DNA of 64,000 nt, from contig NZ_CP023317.1 in NCBI RefSeq assembly GCF_009497655.1, positions 3,873,501-3,937,500 of the forward strand, read 5' to 3'. Positions 1-9,517 of this stretch are shown one piece after another. Below the pieces are notes generated by a model. That model made no database searches and was not told where the DNA came from. It worked only from the letters and a program-made list of their open reading frames with translations. The stretch's first letter is position 1. Each line of letters begins with the position of its first letter. Source of the DNA: Priestia megaterium. Lineage in GTDB: Bacteria > Bacillota > Bacilli > Bacillales > Bacillaceae_H. Made by a program: the position numbers and the translations under genes.

Positions 1-2061
1 TCCAATTTCATCTAACAGGATCAGACTCGACTGAGTGGCATTTGTCACTGCATTCTTCGTTTCTAGCATCTCGACCATAAACGTACTTTGACCTGAAATT
101 AAGTCATCAGCTGCTCCGATACGTGTAAACACTTGATCAAAAATCGGCAGAACCGCTTCGTCAGCTGGCACAAAACAGCCAATTTGAGCTAATATCGCCG
201 TTAAAGCGACCTGACGCATGTACGTACTTTTACCAGACATATTTGGTCCTGTAATCAGTAAAATTGAACTATCATCTGTCATTTGACAGTCGTTTGGCAC
301 ATATTCCTGCGAATTCATTACTTTTTCTACTACTGGATGGCGTCCATTTTGAATCGAAATGTCTTCACTTGAAAAAATAGGCTTAGTGTAATGACGTTCT
401 TCACTGATTTTTGCAAAGCACTGCAGTACGTCAAGCTCACTTACTTTTTTAGCAAGTTCTTGCAGCCTTGGAATATATGCTTTTACTTCTTCACGAATTT
501 GTAAAAACAATTCATATTCCAGCTCTACAATTTTCTCTTCCGCTTCTAAAATCAGCGCTTCTTTTTCTTTCAGCTCAGGCGTAATAAAACGTTCTGCATT
601 GGTTAACGTCTGTTTTCGTTCATACATTCCTTCAGGCAAAAGATGCAGATTTGCCCGCGTTACTTCTATATAATAGCCGAACACGCGATTATAACCAATT
701 TTCAGTGAGCGAATCCCTGTTTTCTCACGCTCTTGCTGTTCAAGTGACGCAATCCACGTTTTTCCGTTTCGGCTTGCATCTCGGTATTGATCAAGCTGTT
801 CATGATAGCCGTCATTAATAATGTCTCCTTCTTTAATTGACAAAGGAGGGTGCTCTTTTAATCCTCTTTCAAGAAGATTAGCTAATCGCTCACAAGGATC
901 AATGTCTTCAACAAGCTTTGTGGCATAAGGATGATTCAAACGATTCACAACCTCTTGAATATGAGGCACATTTTGCAATGATTTTTTTAATTGAATTAAA
1001 TCACGAGCATTTACATTCCCAAAAGCTACTCGACCAGCTAAGCGTTCTAAATCATATACGTCTTTTAACAACTCACGCAGTTCTTCTCGTTCAAAAAACT
1101 GTTTCATTAAGACATCTACCATATTCAAACGATTATCAATATCCGCTTGTTTTAAAAGCGGACGGTCAATCCAATTTTTTAATAAACGGCCGCCCATTGC
1201 CGTAACGGTCTGGTCTAATAGCCATAGAAGCGAGCCTTTCTTTCCTTTTGAACGAATCGTTTCGGTTAACTCTAGGTTTCGCTTAGAGAACAAATCAATT
1301 TTCATATATTCATTGATTTGATAAAACTGCACGGGCTGTAAGTGCTCAAGCGAACGCTTCTGCGTGCGAGTTAAATACTGAAGAATACGCGCAAACGTTG
1401 TAATAAGCTTTTGCTGCTGAAGCGACTCTACTAAATAATCTAGTCCTTCTACTTGATCTGTACTATTCTCATAAGAAATGGTAATCGTCATGCGCTCTTT
1501 TAGTGTTTGTAATAAGTCAGCAGGAAACTCAGAGCTTACAACGACTTCTTTTGCTTCTTTTGCATAAATCTCTGAGACGATATCGTGAAATGAACTAACA
1601 AGCGTTACGCTGTTTTCTCCTGTAGACAAATCAGAAAGAGCAAGACCAAACGTTTGATCCTCGAACGCAGTAACAGAACAAATATAGTTATTTTCCTTTT
1701 CATGCAGTCCGCGTTCATTCATCAGTGTTCCGGGTGAAATCACCTGCACCACTTCTCGCTTTACAACACCTTTTGCATGCTTAGGGTCTTCTACCTGCTC
1801 ACAAATAGCTACTTTAAATCCCTTTTCAATTAAACGCTCGATATACGTAGGAGCAGAGTGATACGGAACCCCGCACATCGGAATTCGCTCTTGTCCTCCT
1901 CCGTCTCGACTTGTTAATGTTATTTCAAGTTCTTGAGAAGCTGTCGTAGCATCTTCAAAGAACATTTCATAAAAATCACCTAATCTAAAAAATAAAAAGG
2001 CATCTTGATACTCTGCCTTAATTCTCAAATATTGCTGTATCATTGGCGTATACGCTGCCAT
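1..2061 (-). CDS. mutS: DNA mismatch repair protein MutS (3' end cut off)
   Basis: Mismatch-recognition ATPase that binds mispaired DNA and recruits MutL. The frame is open from an ATG at 2059-2061 to the window edge, giving 687 codons with no stop. The N-terminal mismatch-binding domain (FYEMF, with the Phe-x-Glu motif) is followed by connector and lever regions. The ATPase domain has Walker A ([11 protein letters not shown]) near residue 605 and Walker B (LILLDEIG) exactly at the edge. About 170-200 residues, including the signature helix-turn-helix end, lie outside the window. GGAGG precedes the ATG by 6 nt. The gene lies downstream of bcaP but has its own promoter. mutL is expected next, outside the window. 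Confidence 0.98.
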   Translation of the reverse strand, partial: MAAYTPMIQQYLRIKAEYQDAFLFFRLGDFYEMFFEDATTASQELEITLTSRDGGGQERIPMCGVPYHSAPTYIERLIEKGFKVAICEQVEDPKHAKGVVKREVVQVISPGTLMNERGLHEKENNYICSVTAFEDQTFGLALSDLSTGENSVTLVSSFHDIVSEIYAKEAKEVVVSSEFPADLLQTLKERMTITISYENSTDQVEGLDYLVESLQQQKLITTFARILQYLTRTQKRSLEHLQPVQFYQINEYMKIDLFSKRNLELTETIRSKGKKGSLLWLLDQTVTAMGGRLLKNWIDRPLLKQADIDNRLNMVDVLMKQFFEREELRELLKDVYDLERLAGRVAFGNVNARDLIQLKKSLQNVPHIQEVVNRLNHPYATKLVEDIDPCERLANLLERGLKEHPPLSIKEGDIINDGYHEQLDQYRDASRNGKTWIASLEQQEREKTGIRSLKIGYNRVFGYYIEVTRANLHLLPEGMYERKQTLTNAERFITPELKEKEALILEAEEKIVELEYELFLQIREEVKAYIPRLQELAKKVSELDVLQCFAKISEERHYTKPIFSSEDISIQNGRHPVVEKVMNSQEYVPNDCQMTDDSSILLITGPNMSGKSTYMRQVALTAILAQIGCFVPADEAVLPIFDQVFTRIGAADDLISGQSTFMVEMLETKNAVTNATQSSLILLDEIG

Positions 2062-2106
2062 ACTATTCCTCCATACCACATCTAGTTGTGCGTTTTTGCT
2101 ACACGT

Positions 2107-2135
2107 ATTATAACATAAGTCTTTCTTAAACTTAA
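2107..2135 (-). promoter_or_regulatory. Probable sigma-A promoter of mutS (extended -10)
   Basis: On the minus strand a perfect TATAAT box (2107-2112) is preceded by a TG one base upstream, an extended -10. The -35 at 2130-2135 (TTAAGT) is weak, with a 17-nt spacer. The predicted start lies about 40 nt upstream of the mutS ATG, separating mutS from bcaP. Confidence 0.6.
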
Positions 2136-2180
2136 TTTATTCAAATAGAACAATCTTCAATTTCTTTTCATCAAACAAAT

Positions 2181-2224
2181 AAAAAAGCTTCGGACGAAGG
2201 AAGAAGCTTGTCCGAAGCTTTTCA
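2181..2224 (-). terminator. Intrinsic terminator after bcaP
   Basis: An 11-bp stem (AAGCTTCGGAC at 2185-2195 with its complement at 2210-2220) is followed on the minus strand by a T run. It ends one base before the bcaP stop codon. Confidence 0.85.
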
Positions 2225-3622
2225 TTATTTACTGCTGTTCAAATGACTATGCTTACGTCCGTATAAGAAGTAAACCACTAGCCCTAGTACAAGCCAAATT
2301 ACGAAACTAATCCATGTTAACTTTGGAAGCTGAAGTGCTAAGTATAAACAGAACACAAAAGCTAAAATTGGAATCACCGGCACGAACGGTACGCGGAAAC
2401 CAGTCGATTCTGAAGTTTGTTTTGATTTACGTAAATATAAAATTCCAATTGATACAGTCATGAAAGCAAAAAGAGTACCGATATTTGTTAACTCTGCTAA
2501 TCTTCCTAATGGTACTAAACCAGAGAAGATAGATACTAGTAAACATGTAATCCACGTATTTACTACTGGCGTTTGTTTTTTCTCACTGATTTTTGAAAAA
2601 GGCTTCGGCAATAGACCATCTCGACTGATCGCATAAAATAAACGAGTTTGTCCATACATCATAACGAGTAATACCGTTGTAATACCAACAATTGCACCTA
2701 ATGAAATAAATCCTGCTACCCAGTCTTGATTAATGTAGCTTAAAGCAAATGCTACAGGGTTTTTAACATTTAATTCAGTATAAGGGACGATTCCTGTTAA
2801 GATAAGCGATACGACGATATAAAGGACTGTACAAATCGCAAGAGATGCGATGATTCCAATTGGCATATCTCGCTGAGGCTTACGTACTTCCTCGGCCGCT
2901 GTTGCTACAGCATCAAATCCAATGTAGGCGAAGAATACAGTTGCTGCTCCTGTCGCTACTCCCGAGAAACCAAACGGCATAAACGGCGTCCAGTTTTCTG
3001 GCTTAACATAGCTAACTCCTACCCCGATAAACAGAAGTACAACAGCCAGTTTAATAATAACCATGATAGCATTAAAACGTGAAGATTTTTTTACTCCTTG
3101 TGTTAAAAGCAAGGTAATTAAGAAAACAATTATAATTGCTGGAATATCAATGTACGTGCCGTTTGCAGGATTGTATGCACTTGTTAAAGCTTTTGGAAAA
3201 TGTATGCCAAACCCTGCTAACAATCCTTGGAAATACCCCGACCATCCGCTCGCTACAGCAGAAGAAGCAAGACCGTATTCCAAGATAAGATCCCACCCTA
3301 AAATCCAAGCAATTAATTCACCAAATGTTGCATAACTGTAAGTGTATGCACTTCCTGAAACGGGAACTGTTGAGGCAAACTCCGCATAACAAAGAGCTGC
3401 AAACACACACGCAAGTCCTGACATAATGAAAGATATAACTAAAGCTGGACCGGCATGTTCAGCGGCGGCTACGCCCGTTAATACAAAAATTCCGGTTCCG
3501 ATAATGGCTCCAATTCCTAACATCGTTAAATCGAAAGCGCCTAAATCCTTTTTTAATTTAACACCTTTAGAGTTGGTTTCACTAATTAACGTTTGAATTG
3601 ATTTTTTACGAAATAAGCTCAT
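2225..3622 (-). CDS. bcaP: APC-family amino acid permease, BcaP (YhdG) type
   Basis: Predicted proton-coupled branched-chain amino acid importer of the plasma membrane, 465 aa. The APC signature GIGAIIGTGIFVLTG lies at residues about 36-50 and roughly 12 hydrophobic segments follow. The N-terminus (MSLFRKKSIQ), the length and the sequence resemble B. subtilis BcaP from memory. YfnA-type metabolite permease is the main alternative. The upstream region carries an exact CodY box and a second near-match; bcaP is a classic CodY-repressed gene in B. subtilis, which supports the assignment. The gene sits between cotE and mutS, which are usually adjacent in Bacillus, so this looks like a lineage-specific insertion. 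It has its own promoter and terminator. Confidence 0.85.
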   Translation of the reverse strand: MSLFRKKSIQTLISETNSKGVKLKKDLGAFDLTMLGIGAIIGTGIFVLTGVAAAEHAGPALVISFIMSGLACVFAALCYAEFASTVPVSGSAYTYSYATFGELIAWILGWDLILEYGLASSAVASGWSGYFQGLLAGFGIHFPKALTSAYNPANGTYIDIPAIIIVFLITLLLTQGVKKSSRFNAIMVIIKLAVVLLFIGVGVSYVKPENWTPFMPFGFSGVATGAATVFFAYIGFDAVATAAEEVRKPQRDMPIGIIASLAICTVLYIVVSLILTGIVPYTELNVKNPVAFALSYINQDWVAGFISLGAIVGITTVLLVMMYGQTRLFYAISRDGLLPKPFSKISEKKQTPVVNTWITCLLVSIFSGLVPLGRLAELTNIGTLFAFMTVSIGILYLRKSKQTSESTGFRVPFVPVIPILAFVFCLYLALQLPKLTWISFVIWLVLGLVVYFLYGRKHSHLNSSK

Positions 3623-3657
3623 AGTAAACCCCCAAAAATACTTATCTGATATAACTA

Positions 3658-3672
3658 AATTTTCTGAAAATT
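3658..3672. promoter_or_regulatory. CodY box 1 of bcaP (exact consensus)
   Basis: AATTTTCTGAAAATT matches the published 15-nt CodY consensus AATTTTCWGAAAATT at every position. It lies between the predicted transcription start and the bcaP start codon, a roadblock or repression position. CodY with GTP and branched-chain amino acids would repress here. Confidence 0.85.
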
Positions 3673-3695
3673 AATGCATTATTTTCTTTAGATTT

Positions 3696-3725
3696 ACTAT
3701 ACACTGCGCATTCGACAAAAAGCAA
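3696..3725 (-). promoter_or_regulatory. Sigma-A promoter of bcaP
   Basis: Minus-strand -35 TTGCTT (3720-3725), 18-nt spacer, -10 TATAGT (3696-3701). The two CodY boxes flank it on either side. Confidence 0.6.
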
Positions 3726-3747
3726 TATATTTTTTTATTTTTATAAG

Positions 3748-3762
3748 AATTTTCTTAAAATA
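3748..3762. promoter_or_regulatory. CodY-like box 2 of bcaP (two mismatches)
   Basis: AATTTTCTTAAAATA differs from the CodY consensus at two positions and lies just upstream of the predicted -35 element. Multiple boxes per regulatory region are common for CodY targets. Confidence 0.55.
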
Positions 3763-3770
3763 GTAAAAAT

Positions 3771-3801
3771 AAAAAAACTAGGAAGAACTTCTTCCTAGTT
3801 A
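3771..3801 (-). terminator. Intrinsic terminator overlapping the cotE stop codon
   Basis: A 10-bp stem (AACTAGGAAG at 3776-3785 with CTTCCTAGTT at 3791-3800) with a 5-nt loop is followed on the minus strand by seven T residues. Its promoter-proximal arm includes the cotE stop codon. Confidence 0.85.
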
Positions 3802-4344
3802 CTCATCGTCTCCTAATATAAAATCAGGATCTAAATCTTCAAATTCATCGTCATCTACGTCTAAATCAAACTCGTCTTCATCATCGCAGCCTTTCGGATT
3901 TACTGCAACACAAACCTTGGTTTCGCCAATCACTTCCGCCAACAATTCTCTCTCTACTTGAACAATCGTTTTATTGCCATTTGGTGAAATTGTGCACTCT
4001 AGGCAATTTGGCTGCTGCAGTACGCGAACAATTACTTCGTAATCGTCTCCAATCGAATCTTCGTCTTTATAGCGCAGCTTAATATTATCTTTGTATGATA
4101 CGGTTTCCGTCCAAACTTCGGTTTTTGTATTATTATTGTACGAATACCAGATGTTAATATCATATCTGCCGTCAACTTCTACATTGCTGCCGCTTTTCTT
4201 TGCTTTGTACTCATGGTTAATCACCCAGCATCCTAAGATGCTTGTTGGTCGATTTTTCGGTGCAAGCGTATGAGACGATTGTGTAAACTTGCGACCTTTA
4301 CCTACGACTGCTTTTGTAATAATTTCTCTATAGTGTTGTGACAT
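3799..4344 (-). CDS. cotE: Outer spore coat morphogenetic protein CotE
   Basis: Directs assembly of the outer coat around the forespore in the mother cell. The 181-aa protein matches the CotE family in length and in its N-terminus ([19 protein letters not shown]). The C-terminal third is very acidic (runs of D and E after residue about 150), typical of CotE, where the tail binds other coat proteins. GAGGAGGG precedes the ATG. A CATACAAT element about 110 bp upstream resembles a sigma-E -10, in keeping with sporulation control. It is monocistronic, flanked by a terminator on each side. Confidence 0.97.
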   Translation of the reverse strand: MSQHYREIITKAVVGKGRKFTQSSHTLAPKNRPTSILGCWVINHEYKAKKSGSNVEVDGRYDINIWYSYNNNTKTEVWTETVSYKDNIKLRYKDEDSIGDDYEVIVRVLQQPNCLECTISPNGNKTIVQVERELLAEVIGETKVCVAVNPKGCDDEDEFDLDVDDDEFEDLDPDFILGDDE

Positions 4345-4454
4345 GTGAGCATACCCTCCTCAAACTATCTTCATTTCATCCTATGCAGGCTCATTCACTT
4401 GTTTGCACATTATTTTTAAGAAACTAGGTTTAAGGCATAAAAAACCTATGTTCC

Positions 4455-4462
4455 ATTGTATG
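4455..4462 (-). promoter_or_regulatory. Candidate sporulation (sigma-E type) -10 element for cotE
   Basis: CATACAAT on the minus strand matches the sigma-E -10 consensus (CATACAMT). I do not see a convincing -35 at the right distance, and the sequence partly fits sigma-K as well. B. subtilis cotE is known to have both sigma-E and sigma-K promoters. Confidence 0.35.
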
Positions 4463-4531
4463 CAAGGATATAGAAAAACGTGACAATTATTAGAGAGAAA
4501 ATCTGCCCAATTTTCGTGCAACGTGATGCAC

Positions 4532-4567
4532 AAAAAAATGCCTCAGCAATTTGCTAAGGCATTTTTT
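4532..4567 (-). terminator. Intrinsic terminator after ricA
   Basis: The stem pairs AATGCCT (4537-4543) with AGGCATT (4557-4563) and AGCAA with TTGCT inside one mismatch, flanked by A and T runs on both sides. It could work in both directions. Confidence 0.85.
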
Positions 4568-4569
4568 CT

Positions 4570-5001
4570 TTATGAGCAGCTAGATCCAGGGCTGTTTCGC
4601 ACCTGTGAACCTGTTTCACCGCGCAGTAAATCACCATCTGTTGACACAATAATTTCATCTGTTACTGTGTTTGAAATAGTGTTAGCGACAAGTTGAAGCA
4701 AATCATTCACGTTTATTTGAGACTCTTGAAACTGCTGAATAATCGGCAGTTCATCCAGCTCTTCCTGTAAACGATCGATTTTTGCCTCCACTTGTTTTAA
4801 CGCTTCTGTCTTACCATAATGTTGGAAATTAACAGCTTGTTTTTGCAAACTTTTAATGCTTGCAATGGTTTCACGCACTTTTTGATTTTCGTTAAGCTGA
4901 GCTTCGGCACGCTTGAAGAAATCTACTTCTTCCGTTTCAGCGATCATTTTTGCCAGCTCTTGAGCACGTTTAATTACGTCACTCTTGTTATACTGCGCCA
5001 T
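4570..5001 (-). CDS. ricA: RicA (YmcA), regulator of RNase Y and biofilm/sporulation entry
   Basis: Member of the RicA-RicF-RicT (YmcA-YlbF-YaaT) complex, which in B. subtilis binds [4Fe-4S] clusters and FAD, redirects RNase Y cleavage of mRNAs and promotes sporulation, competence and biofilm. The 143-aa protein is mainly helical (Com_YlbF fold). One cysteine is visible, in the C-terminal GSSCS. Its ATG lies 1 nt beyond the miaB stop codon, and its Shine-Dalgarno (GAGGTGA) is inside miaB, so the two are cotranscribed and probably translationally coupled. rny lies further upstream in the same window. Confidence 0.93.
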   Translation of the reverse strand: MAQYNKSDVIKRAQELAKMIAETEEVDFFKRAEAQLNENQKVRETIASIKSLQKQAVNFQHYGKTEALKQVEAKIDRLQEELDELPIIQQFQESQINVNDLLQLVANTISNTVTDEIIVSTDGDLLRGETGSQVRNSPGSSCS

Positions 5002-5002
5002 A

Positions 5003-6532
5003 TTACTTCACCTCTGCTGTTTCTTCTACCATTTCCCCGTTTAATGTCCATGTTTTGGCTTTTGTAACTTTTACTTTTACAAGTTGCCCAATCACTGACT
5101 TAGGTGCTTTGAAGTTTACAAGCTTACTTTTTTCCGTGTAGCCTGCTAATACTTCCGGATTATTTTTACTTTCACCTTCTACTAATACTTCGACAACTTT
5201 ACCTTCATATTCCTTCAATTTCTTTGCAGAAATTTCATTTACAAGAGCATTTAAACGCTGAAGACGCTCTTTTTTCACTTCCATTGGTACGTTGTCTTGC
5301 ATCTTAGCAGCCGGCGTACCTTCACGAGGTGAATAAATAAACGTATAAGCACTATCAAATTCAACCTCACGATATAGCGACATTGTTTCTTCAAACTGCT
5401 CATCCGTTTCATTTGGGAAACCAACAATAATATCAGTTGTTAATGATGCCGTTGGAATGGCTTCTTTAATTTTACGAACAAGCTCTAAATAATGTTCACG
5501 AGAATATTTTCGTGCCATAATTTTTAAGATATCACTGCTTCCTGATTGAACAGGCAAGTGAATGTGATCGACAAGATTTCCACCTTTAGCAAGAACTTCA
5601 ATTAAACGGTCATCAAAGTCACGAGGATGACTTGTTGTAAAACGGATACGAGCAACGTCAATTTTACGGATTTCGTCCATTAAGTCGCCTAAGCCGTACG
5701 TCATGTCTTCAAAATCTTTTCCGTATGCATTAACGTTTTGGCCTAGAAGCGTAATTTCTTTGTAGCCTTGAGCAGCTAAATGACGTACTTCTTGGATAAT
5801 ATCTTCTGGACGGCGGCTTCGTTCTTTTCCTCGCGTATACGGAACGATACAGTACGTACAGAACTTGTCACAGCCGTACATGATGTTAACCCATGCTTTG
5901 ACGCTGCCTTTACGTGCTCTTGGAAGGTTTTCAATAACGTCCCCTTCTTTAGACCATACTTCAATCACCATTTCTTTTGCTAAGTATGCTTCGTTCAAAA
6001 TGTGAGGCAAACGGTGAATGTTATGTGTACCAAAAATCATATCCACGTGCTGATGTTTTTGTAAAATTTTATTTACAACTGACTCTTCTTGAGACATACA
6101 TCCGCAGACGCCGATTAATAGCTCAGGACGCTCGCGCTTTAAGGCCTTCAAGTGTCCTAATTCACCAAACACTTTATTTTCCGCATTTTCACGGATCGCA
6201 CACGTATTCAATAAAATAACATGAGCATCTTCAACAGAGTCAGTCGGCTCGTAGCCAAGGCCTAGAAAAATACCAGCCATTACTTCTGTATCGTGCTCAT
6301 TCATTTGACAGCCGTACGTACGGATATAAAACTTACGTCCCTGTCCCATTCCATGAAACTGTTCATCGATTGCAAAATCGTTGTGATAGGAAACTTCTTC
6401 TTTTCCTCGTTTTTTCGCATCTTTTAAAGAAGGTGGCATGTATACTGTTTGAAAATATTTGCTGTAATCCTTTTCGGATTTTTTGTCCGCTGGATTAACT
6501 TGGTTGCTTTCTAAACGTTGTTTTTCGTTCAT
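5003..6532 (-). CDS. miaB: tRNA-2-methylthio-N6-dimethylallyladenosine synthase MiaB
   Basis: Radical-SAM methylthiotransferase that adds the 2-methylthio group to i6A37 of tRNAs reading UNN codons. The N-terminal UPF0004 domain carries the three cluster cysteines ([26 protein letters not shown]). The radical-SAM motif is CDKFCTYC, and a TRAM domain ends the protein. I chose the ATG at 6532 (509 aa) because AAAGGAG lies 8 nt upstream and B. subtilis MiaB starts MNEKQ. The frame stays open upstream to 6565, but that start has no ribosome site. It forms an operon with ricA, which also concerns Fe-S biology. Confidence 0.97.
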   Translation of the reverse strand: MNEKQRLESNQVNPADKKSEKDYSKYFQTVYMPPSLKDAKKRGKEEVSYHNDFAIDEQFHGMGQGRKFYIRTYGCQMNEHDTEVMAGIFLGLGYEPTDSVEDAHVILLNTCAIRENAENKVFGELGHLKALKRERPELLIGVCGCMSQEESVVNKILQKHQHVDMIFGTHNIHRLPHILNEAYLAKEMVIEVWSKEGDVIENLPRARKGSVKAWVNIMYGCDKFCTYCIVPYTRGKERSRRPEDIIQEVRHLAAQGYKEITLLGQNVNAYGKDFEDMTYGLGDLMDEIRKIDVARIRFTTSHPRDFDDRLIEVLAKGGNLVDHIHLPVQSGSSDILKIMARKYSREHYLELVRKIKEAIPTASLTTDIIVGFPNETDEQFEETMSLYREVEFDSAYTFIYSPREGTPAAKMQDNVPMEVKKERLQRLNALVNEISAKKLKEYEGKVVEVLVEGESKNNPEVLAGYTEKSKLVNFKAPKSVIGQLVKVKVTKAKTWTLNGEMVEETAEVK

Positions 6533-6695
6533 AAAAAAATCTCCTTTCGCCATGACAATTGTCACGTTGCACCTGTAAATCGCAAAAAAATGTGACAGCC
6601 TTATGCTTATGCATAAAACTCATCACATTAACATAGTATATAACTTTCAAGTAGCGAACACAATCATATACCTATTTTCTATACCTATCACTATG
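6533..6695. other. Leader region of miaB
   Basis: This non-coding stretch carries the miaB promoter and two palindromes: TTATGC-TTAT-GCATAA (6601-6616) and TGACAATTGTCA (6553-6564). The second lies about 20 bp upstream of the miaB ATG. No known factor can be assigned. Confidence 0.4.
6635..6663 (-). promoter_or_regulatory. Probable sigma-A promoter of miaB-ricA
   Basis: Minus-strand TTGTGT (6658-6663), 17-nt spacer, TATACT (6635-6640). The predicted start is about 100 nt upstream of the miaB ATG. The leader contains two small palindromes, at 6601-6616 and 6553-6564. Confidence 0.45.
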
Positions 6696-6755
6696 AAAAA
6701 ATCCGAACGAGCTGGATTCTCCATTAAGAATCTCAATTTACCGTTCGGATTTTCC
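6696..6755 (-). terminator. Intrinsic terminator after korB
   Basis: A 10-bp outer stem (AATCCGAACG at 6700-6709 with its complement at 6742-6751) encloses a smaller GATTC/GAATC hairpin. A T run follows on the minus strand. Confidence 0.75.
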
Positions 6756-6786
6756 CTCTACTAAACTGCTTTTATTGCAGCCTCTT

Positions 6787-7653
6787 TTACATAAATTCAG
6801 CCACTAGCTCATCAAATTTTTCCTCAGTCATACCTAAGTCTGCTTTTGACAGCGGCTCTTCACTATAGCCGTGAACAAGCTGCTGATACGACGGCTGATG
6901 CGCATTTTGATAAATAAGCCCTGTTACTAAGCCATTATGCTCCATTAACGTCTGCATAGCTTGCATACGATTGTTTGCATCATAACCTTCAATTGTGCTA
7001 AGACTAGTTAGGTTTTCTTTAAACCAATCATACGTGTTCACTTTGTTATACGTTACGCACGGGCTAAATACGTTAATTAAAGAAAAACCTTTATGCTGAA
7101 TGCCTTGTTCAATTAAGCTTGTTAACTCTTTTAAATTCGTTGAAAAGCTTTGCGCTACAAACGTTGCCCCGGAAGTTAACGCCAGCTCCATGACAGATAA
7201 AGACGACTCAATTGATCCTTCAGGCGTACTTTTTGTCTTGAATCCTACTTCACTGCGAGGAGATGTTTGTCCTTTTGTTAAACCATAGATTTGGTTATCC
7301 ATTACGATATACGTTACATCGATGTTTCGGCGAATCGCATGTACCGTGTGTCCCATACCGATAGCAAACCCATCTCCATCACCGCCAGATGCGATAACGG
7401 TTAAATCACGATTAGCCATTTTTACACCTTGAGCGATTGGAAGCGCACGTCCGTGAATACCGTGAAAACCATATGAATTAATATAACCAGAGATACGTCC
7501 AGAGCATCCAATACCTGAAATAACAGCAAGCTCATGAGGTTCTAAACCTACGTTAGCAGATGCGCGTTGAATGGCTGCTTGTACGGAGAAATCTCCACAC
7601 CCCGGACACCAGTTAGGTTTTACACTGTTACGAAAATCTTTAAACGTTGCCAT
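6787..7653 (-). CDS. korB: 2-oxoacid:ferredoxin oxidoreductase, beta subunit
   Basis: Thiamine-diphosphate subunit of a ferredoxin-dependent oxidoreductase that oxidatively decarboxylates 2-oxoglutarate or a related 2-oxoacid to the acyl-CoA. The 288-aa protein has four cysteines suited to a [4Fe-4S] cluster: Cys16 and Cys19 (CPGCGD), Cys50 (GIGCSG) and one near residue 198 (SPCVTYN). The ThDP/Mg motif is GGDGDGFAIGMGH. Its start overlaps the end of korA by 14 nt and AAGGAGAT precedes the ATG, so it is cotranscribed with korA. Substrate (2-oxoglutarate versus pyruvate) cannot be read from the sequence; KorAB is the closest family known to me. Confidence 0.92.
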   Translation of the reverse strand: MATFKDFRNSVKPNWCPGCGDFSVQAAIQRASANVGLEPHELAVISGIGCSGRISGYINSYGFHGIHGRALPIAQGVKMANRDLTVIASGGDGDGFAIGMGHTVHAIRRNIDVTYIVMDNQIYGLTKGQTSPRSEVGFKTKSTPEGSIESSLSVMELALTSGATFVAQSFSTNLKELTSLIEQGIQHKGFSLINVFSPCVTYNKVNTYDWFKENLTSLSTIEGYDANNRMQAMQTLMEHNGLVTGLIYQNAHQPSYQQLVHGYSEEPLSKADLGMTEEKFDELVAEFM

Positions 7654-9397
7654 TTAACACAAACATCTCCTTACTTTTTGCGTATACTTCTTGCGGAAGA
7701 AATGGATTTCCATCGTACTTCAATACGCTTTGAATTTTATCATGACTTGCGATATTCATTTTTAAAATATTAGCAAGCTGTCCAGTAGCATTGTTTTCAA
7801 CGACAACTACTTTTTTAGCTCCTTGCACGTAAGGAAGCAGTTCGTCAGCTGGGAAAGGATGAATTAAACGAATGTGAGCGTGATTTACTTTTATACCGTC
7901 CTGTTCCAAACGTTCCATTGCCTCTTCAATAACTCCACGCGTCGAATTAAATCCAACAAATAAAATATCAGACTCTTTTTCATGAGAGTGAACATGAATT
8001 GGCGTATTAAAACGAATTCCTTTTGTTTTACGAAGACGCTTATTCATTTGATCATCGCGGTTCACCGGAGATTCAGATGGCTTTCCTGTCTCATCATGTT
8101 CTACTCCCGTTACGTGATGAATGCCATGCTTCATTCCTGGAATGACGCGTGGTGATACGCCGTCTTCTGTTACGCGGTAGCGCTTGTAGTATTGTTTTTC
8201 TTCCAACTCTTCTAGCTCTCCTTGCTGAAGCTTGCCGCGGCGGATTTCAACGCGGTTATAGTCAAGCGGTTCTACCGACTGTTTCCCAAGTGAAAGCTGT
8301 AAATCCGTTAGCATAATAACTGGACACTGATATTCTTCTGCTAAGTTAAACGCTTCAATCGTATCGTAGAATGCTTCTTCAACCGTACTTGGCGCCATGA
8401 CGATCTTCGGAATTTCACCGTGCGTACCGTAAATCATAGCCATTAAGTCAGACTGTTCTTGCTTAGTTGGAAGCCCTGTACTTGGACCGCCGCGCTGCGT
8501 ATCAATAATCACAACAGGCTGCTCAGTGATGCCCGCTAATCCAATCGACTCCATCATTAATGATAGACCAGGTCCAGCTGATGCTGTCAGCGCACGTACG
8601 CCTGCATAGTTAGCTCCGATAGCCATCGTACATGCTGCGATTTCATCTTCTGTTTGAATAACAGTTCCACCGAATTGAGGAAGCTTTTTAATTAAGTATT
8701 CCATGATTTCTGAAGCAGGGGTAATTGGATATGCTGGCATAAAACGAGCCCCACCGGCTAAAGCACCTAGTGCAATCGCATCGTTTCCAATCATAAACAT
8801 ACGTTTTTTACCATCCGCTGGATCTAGTTTCATTGTTTCTAATTGTTCGCCTAGCTGTTCACGAATGTAATCTGCACCTTTTTTAATAGCTTCCATGTTT
8901 TTTTGTACAACTTTTTGGCCCTTTTTACCGAAGATTTCAAGCACTACTTCTTCAAATACTTCTGTGTCAATATGAAGCACAGCACTTGAAGCGCCTACAG
9001 CAACCATGTTCTTCATTAGCGACGTTCCTAGTTCCGTTGCAATTTCTGTAAACGGAACAGCGTATAGCGTAGCAGTTGTACATGTTTCGGGCAGACTTGG
9101 GTTGAATTTCGCATCTGCAATTACAACGCCTCCTACGCGCAGCTCATGGACGTTTACATCGATGGTTTCCTGATCGAACGCAACTAAAATATCCAAATCA
9201 TCTGACACAGATCGAACCTGAGTTGTACTCACTCGGATCTTATTATTTGTATGTCCACCTTTGATACGAGAAGAAAAATGACGATAGCCGTATAAGTAAT
9301 AACCTAATCGATTTAAAGCGGTTGAAAAGATTTCTCCCGTACTTTCGATTCCCTCACCCTGCTGTCCGCCAACTTTCCATGAAAGTTGCTGTACCAT
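7640..9397 (-). CDS. korA: 2-oxoacid:ferredoxin oxidoreductase, fused gamma-alpha subunit
   Basis: Partner of KorB. At 585 aa it is the fused form: residues about 1-190 are the gamma-type domain (QQGEGIESTGEIF near the start) and the remainder is the pyrimidine-binding alpha domain and transketolase C-terminal domain (ANYAGVRALTASAGPGLSLM near residue 265). KorAB-type enzymes let some aerobes run the TCA cycle through ferredoxin rather than, or in addition to, the NAD-linked 2-oxoglutarate dehydrogenase. AAAGGAGTG precedes the ATG. The mRNA leader before it is long and structured. No ferredoxin gene is adjacent. The B. cereus group has the same neighbours (spoVS, dipeptidase, korAB, miaB). 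Confidence 0.92.
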   Translation of the reverse strand: MVQQLSWKVGGQQGEGIESTGEIFSTALNRLGYYLYGYRHFSSRIKGGHTNNKIRVSTTQVRSVSDDLDILVAFDQETIDVNVHELRVGGVVIADAKFNPSLPETCTTATLYAVPFTEIATELGTSLMKNMVAVGASSAVLHIDTEVFEEVVLEIFGKKGQKVVQKNMEAIKKGADYIREQLGEQLETMKLDPADGKKRMFMIGNDAIALGALAGGARFMPAYPITPASEIMEYLIKKLPQFGGTVIQTEDEIAACTMAIGANYAGVRALTASAGPGLSLMMESIGLAGITEQPVVIIDTQRGGPSTGLPTKQEQSDLMAMIYGTHGEIPKIVMAPSTVEEAFYDTIEAFNLAEEYQCPVIMLTDLQLSLGKQSVEPLDYNRVEIRRGKLQQGELEELEEKQYYKRYRVTEDGVSPRVIPGMKHGIHHVTGVEHDETGKPSESPVNRDDQMNKRLRKTKGIRFNTPIHVHSHEKESDILFVGFNSTRGVIEEAMERLEQDGIKVNHAHIRLIHPFPADELLPYVQGAKKVVVVENNATGQLANILKMNIASHDKIQSVLKYDGNPFLPQEVYAKSKEMFVLNGNV

Positions 9398-9517
9398 AAA
9401 TCAACGCCACTCCTTTAATTGCTCTTAATATAGAAATCTATTTTATTGATAAAAACTGAAAAAAGTAAATTAGCAAACGATTTCATTTGCTTCTGCATTT
9501 CACGAACAAAAATCATC

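Noticed and set aside
918-1205. Plus-strand open frame inside mutS
   Set aside because: It lies fully antisense to the conserved lever/clamp region of MutS and resembles no known protein.
6533-6565. Longer N-terminus for miaB (11 extra residues)
   Set aside because: It contains the ribosome site of the ATG at 6532 and has none of its own; relatives start at the shorter position.
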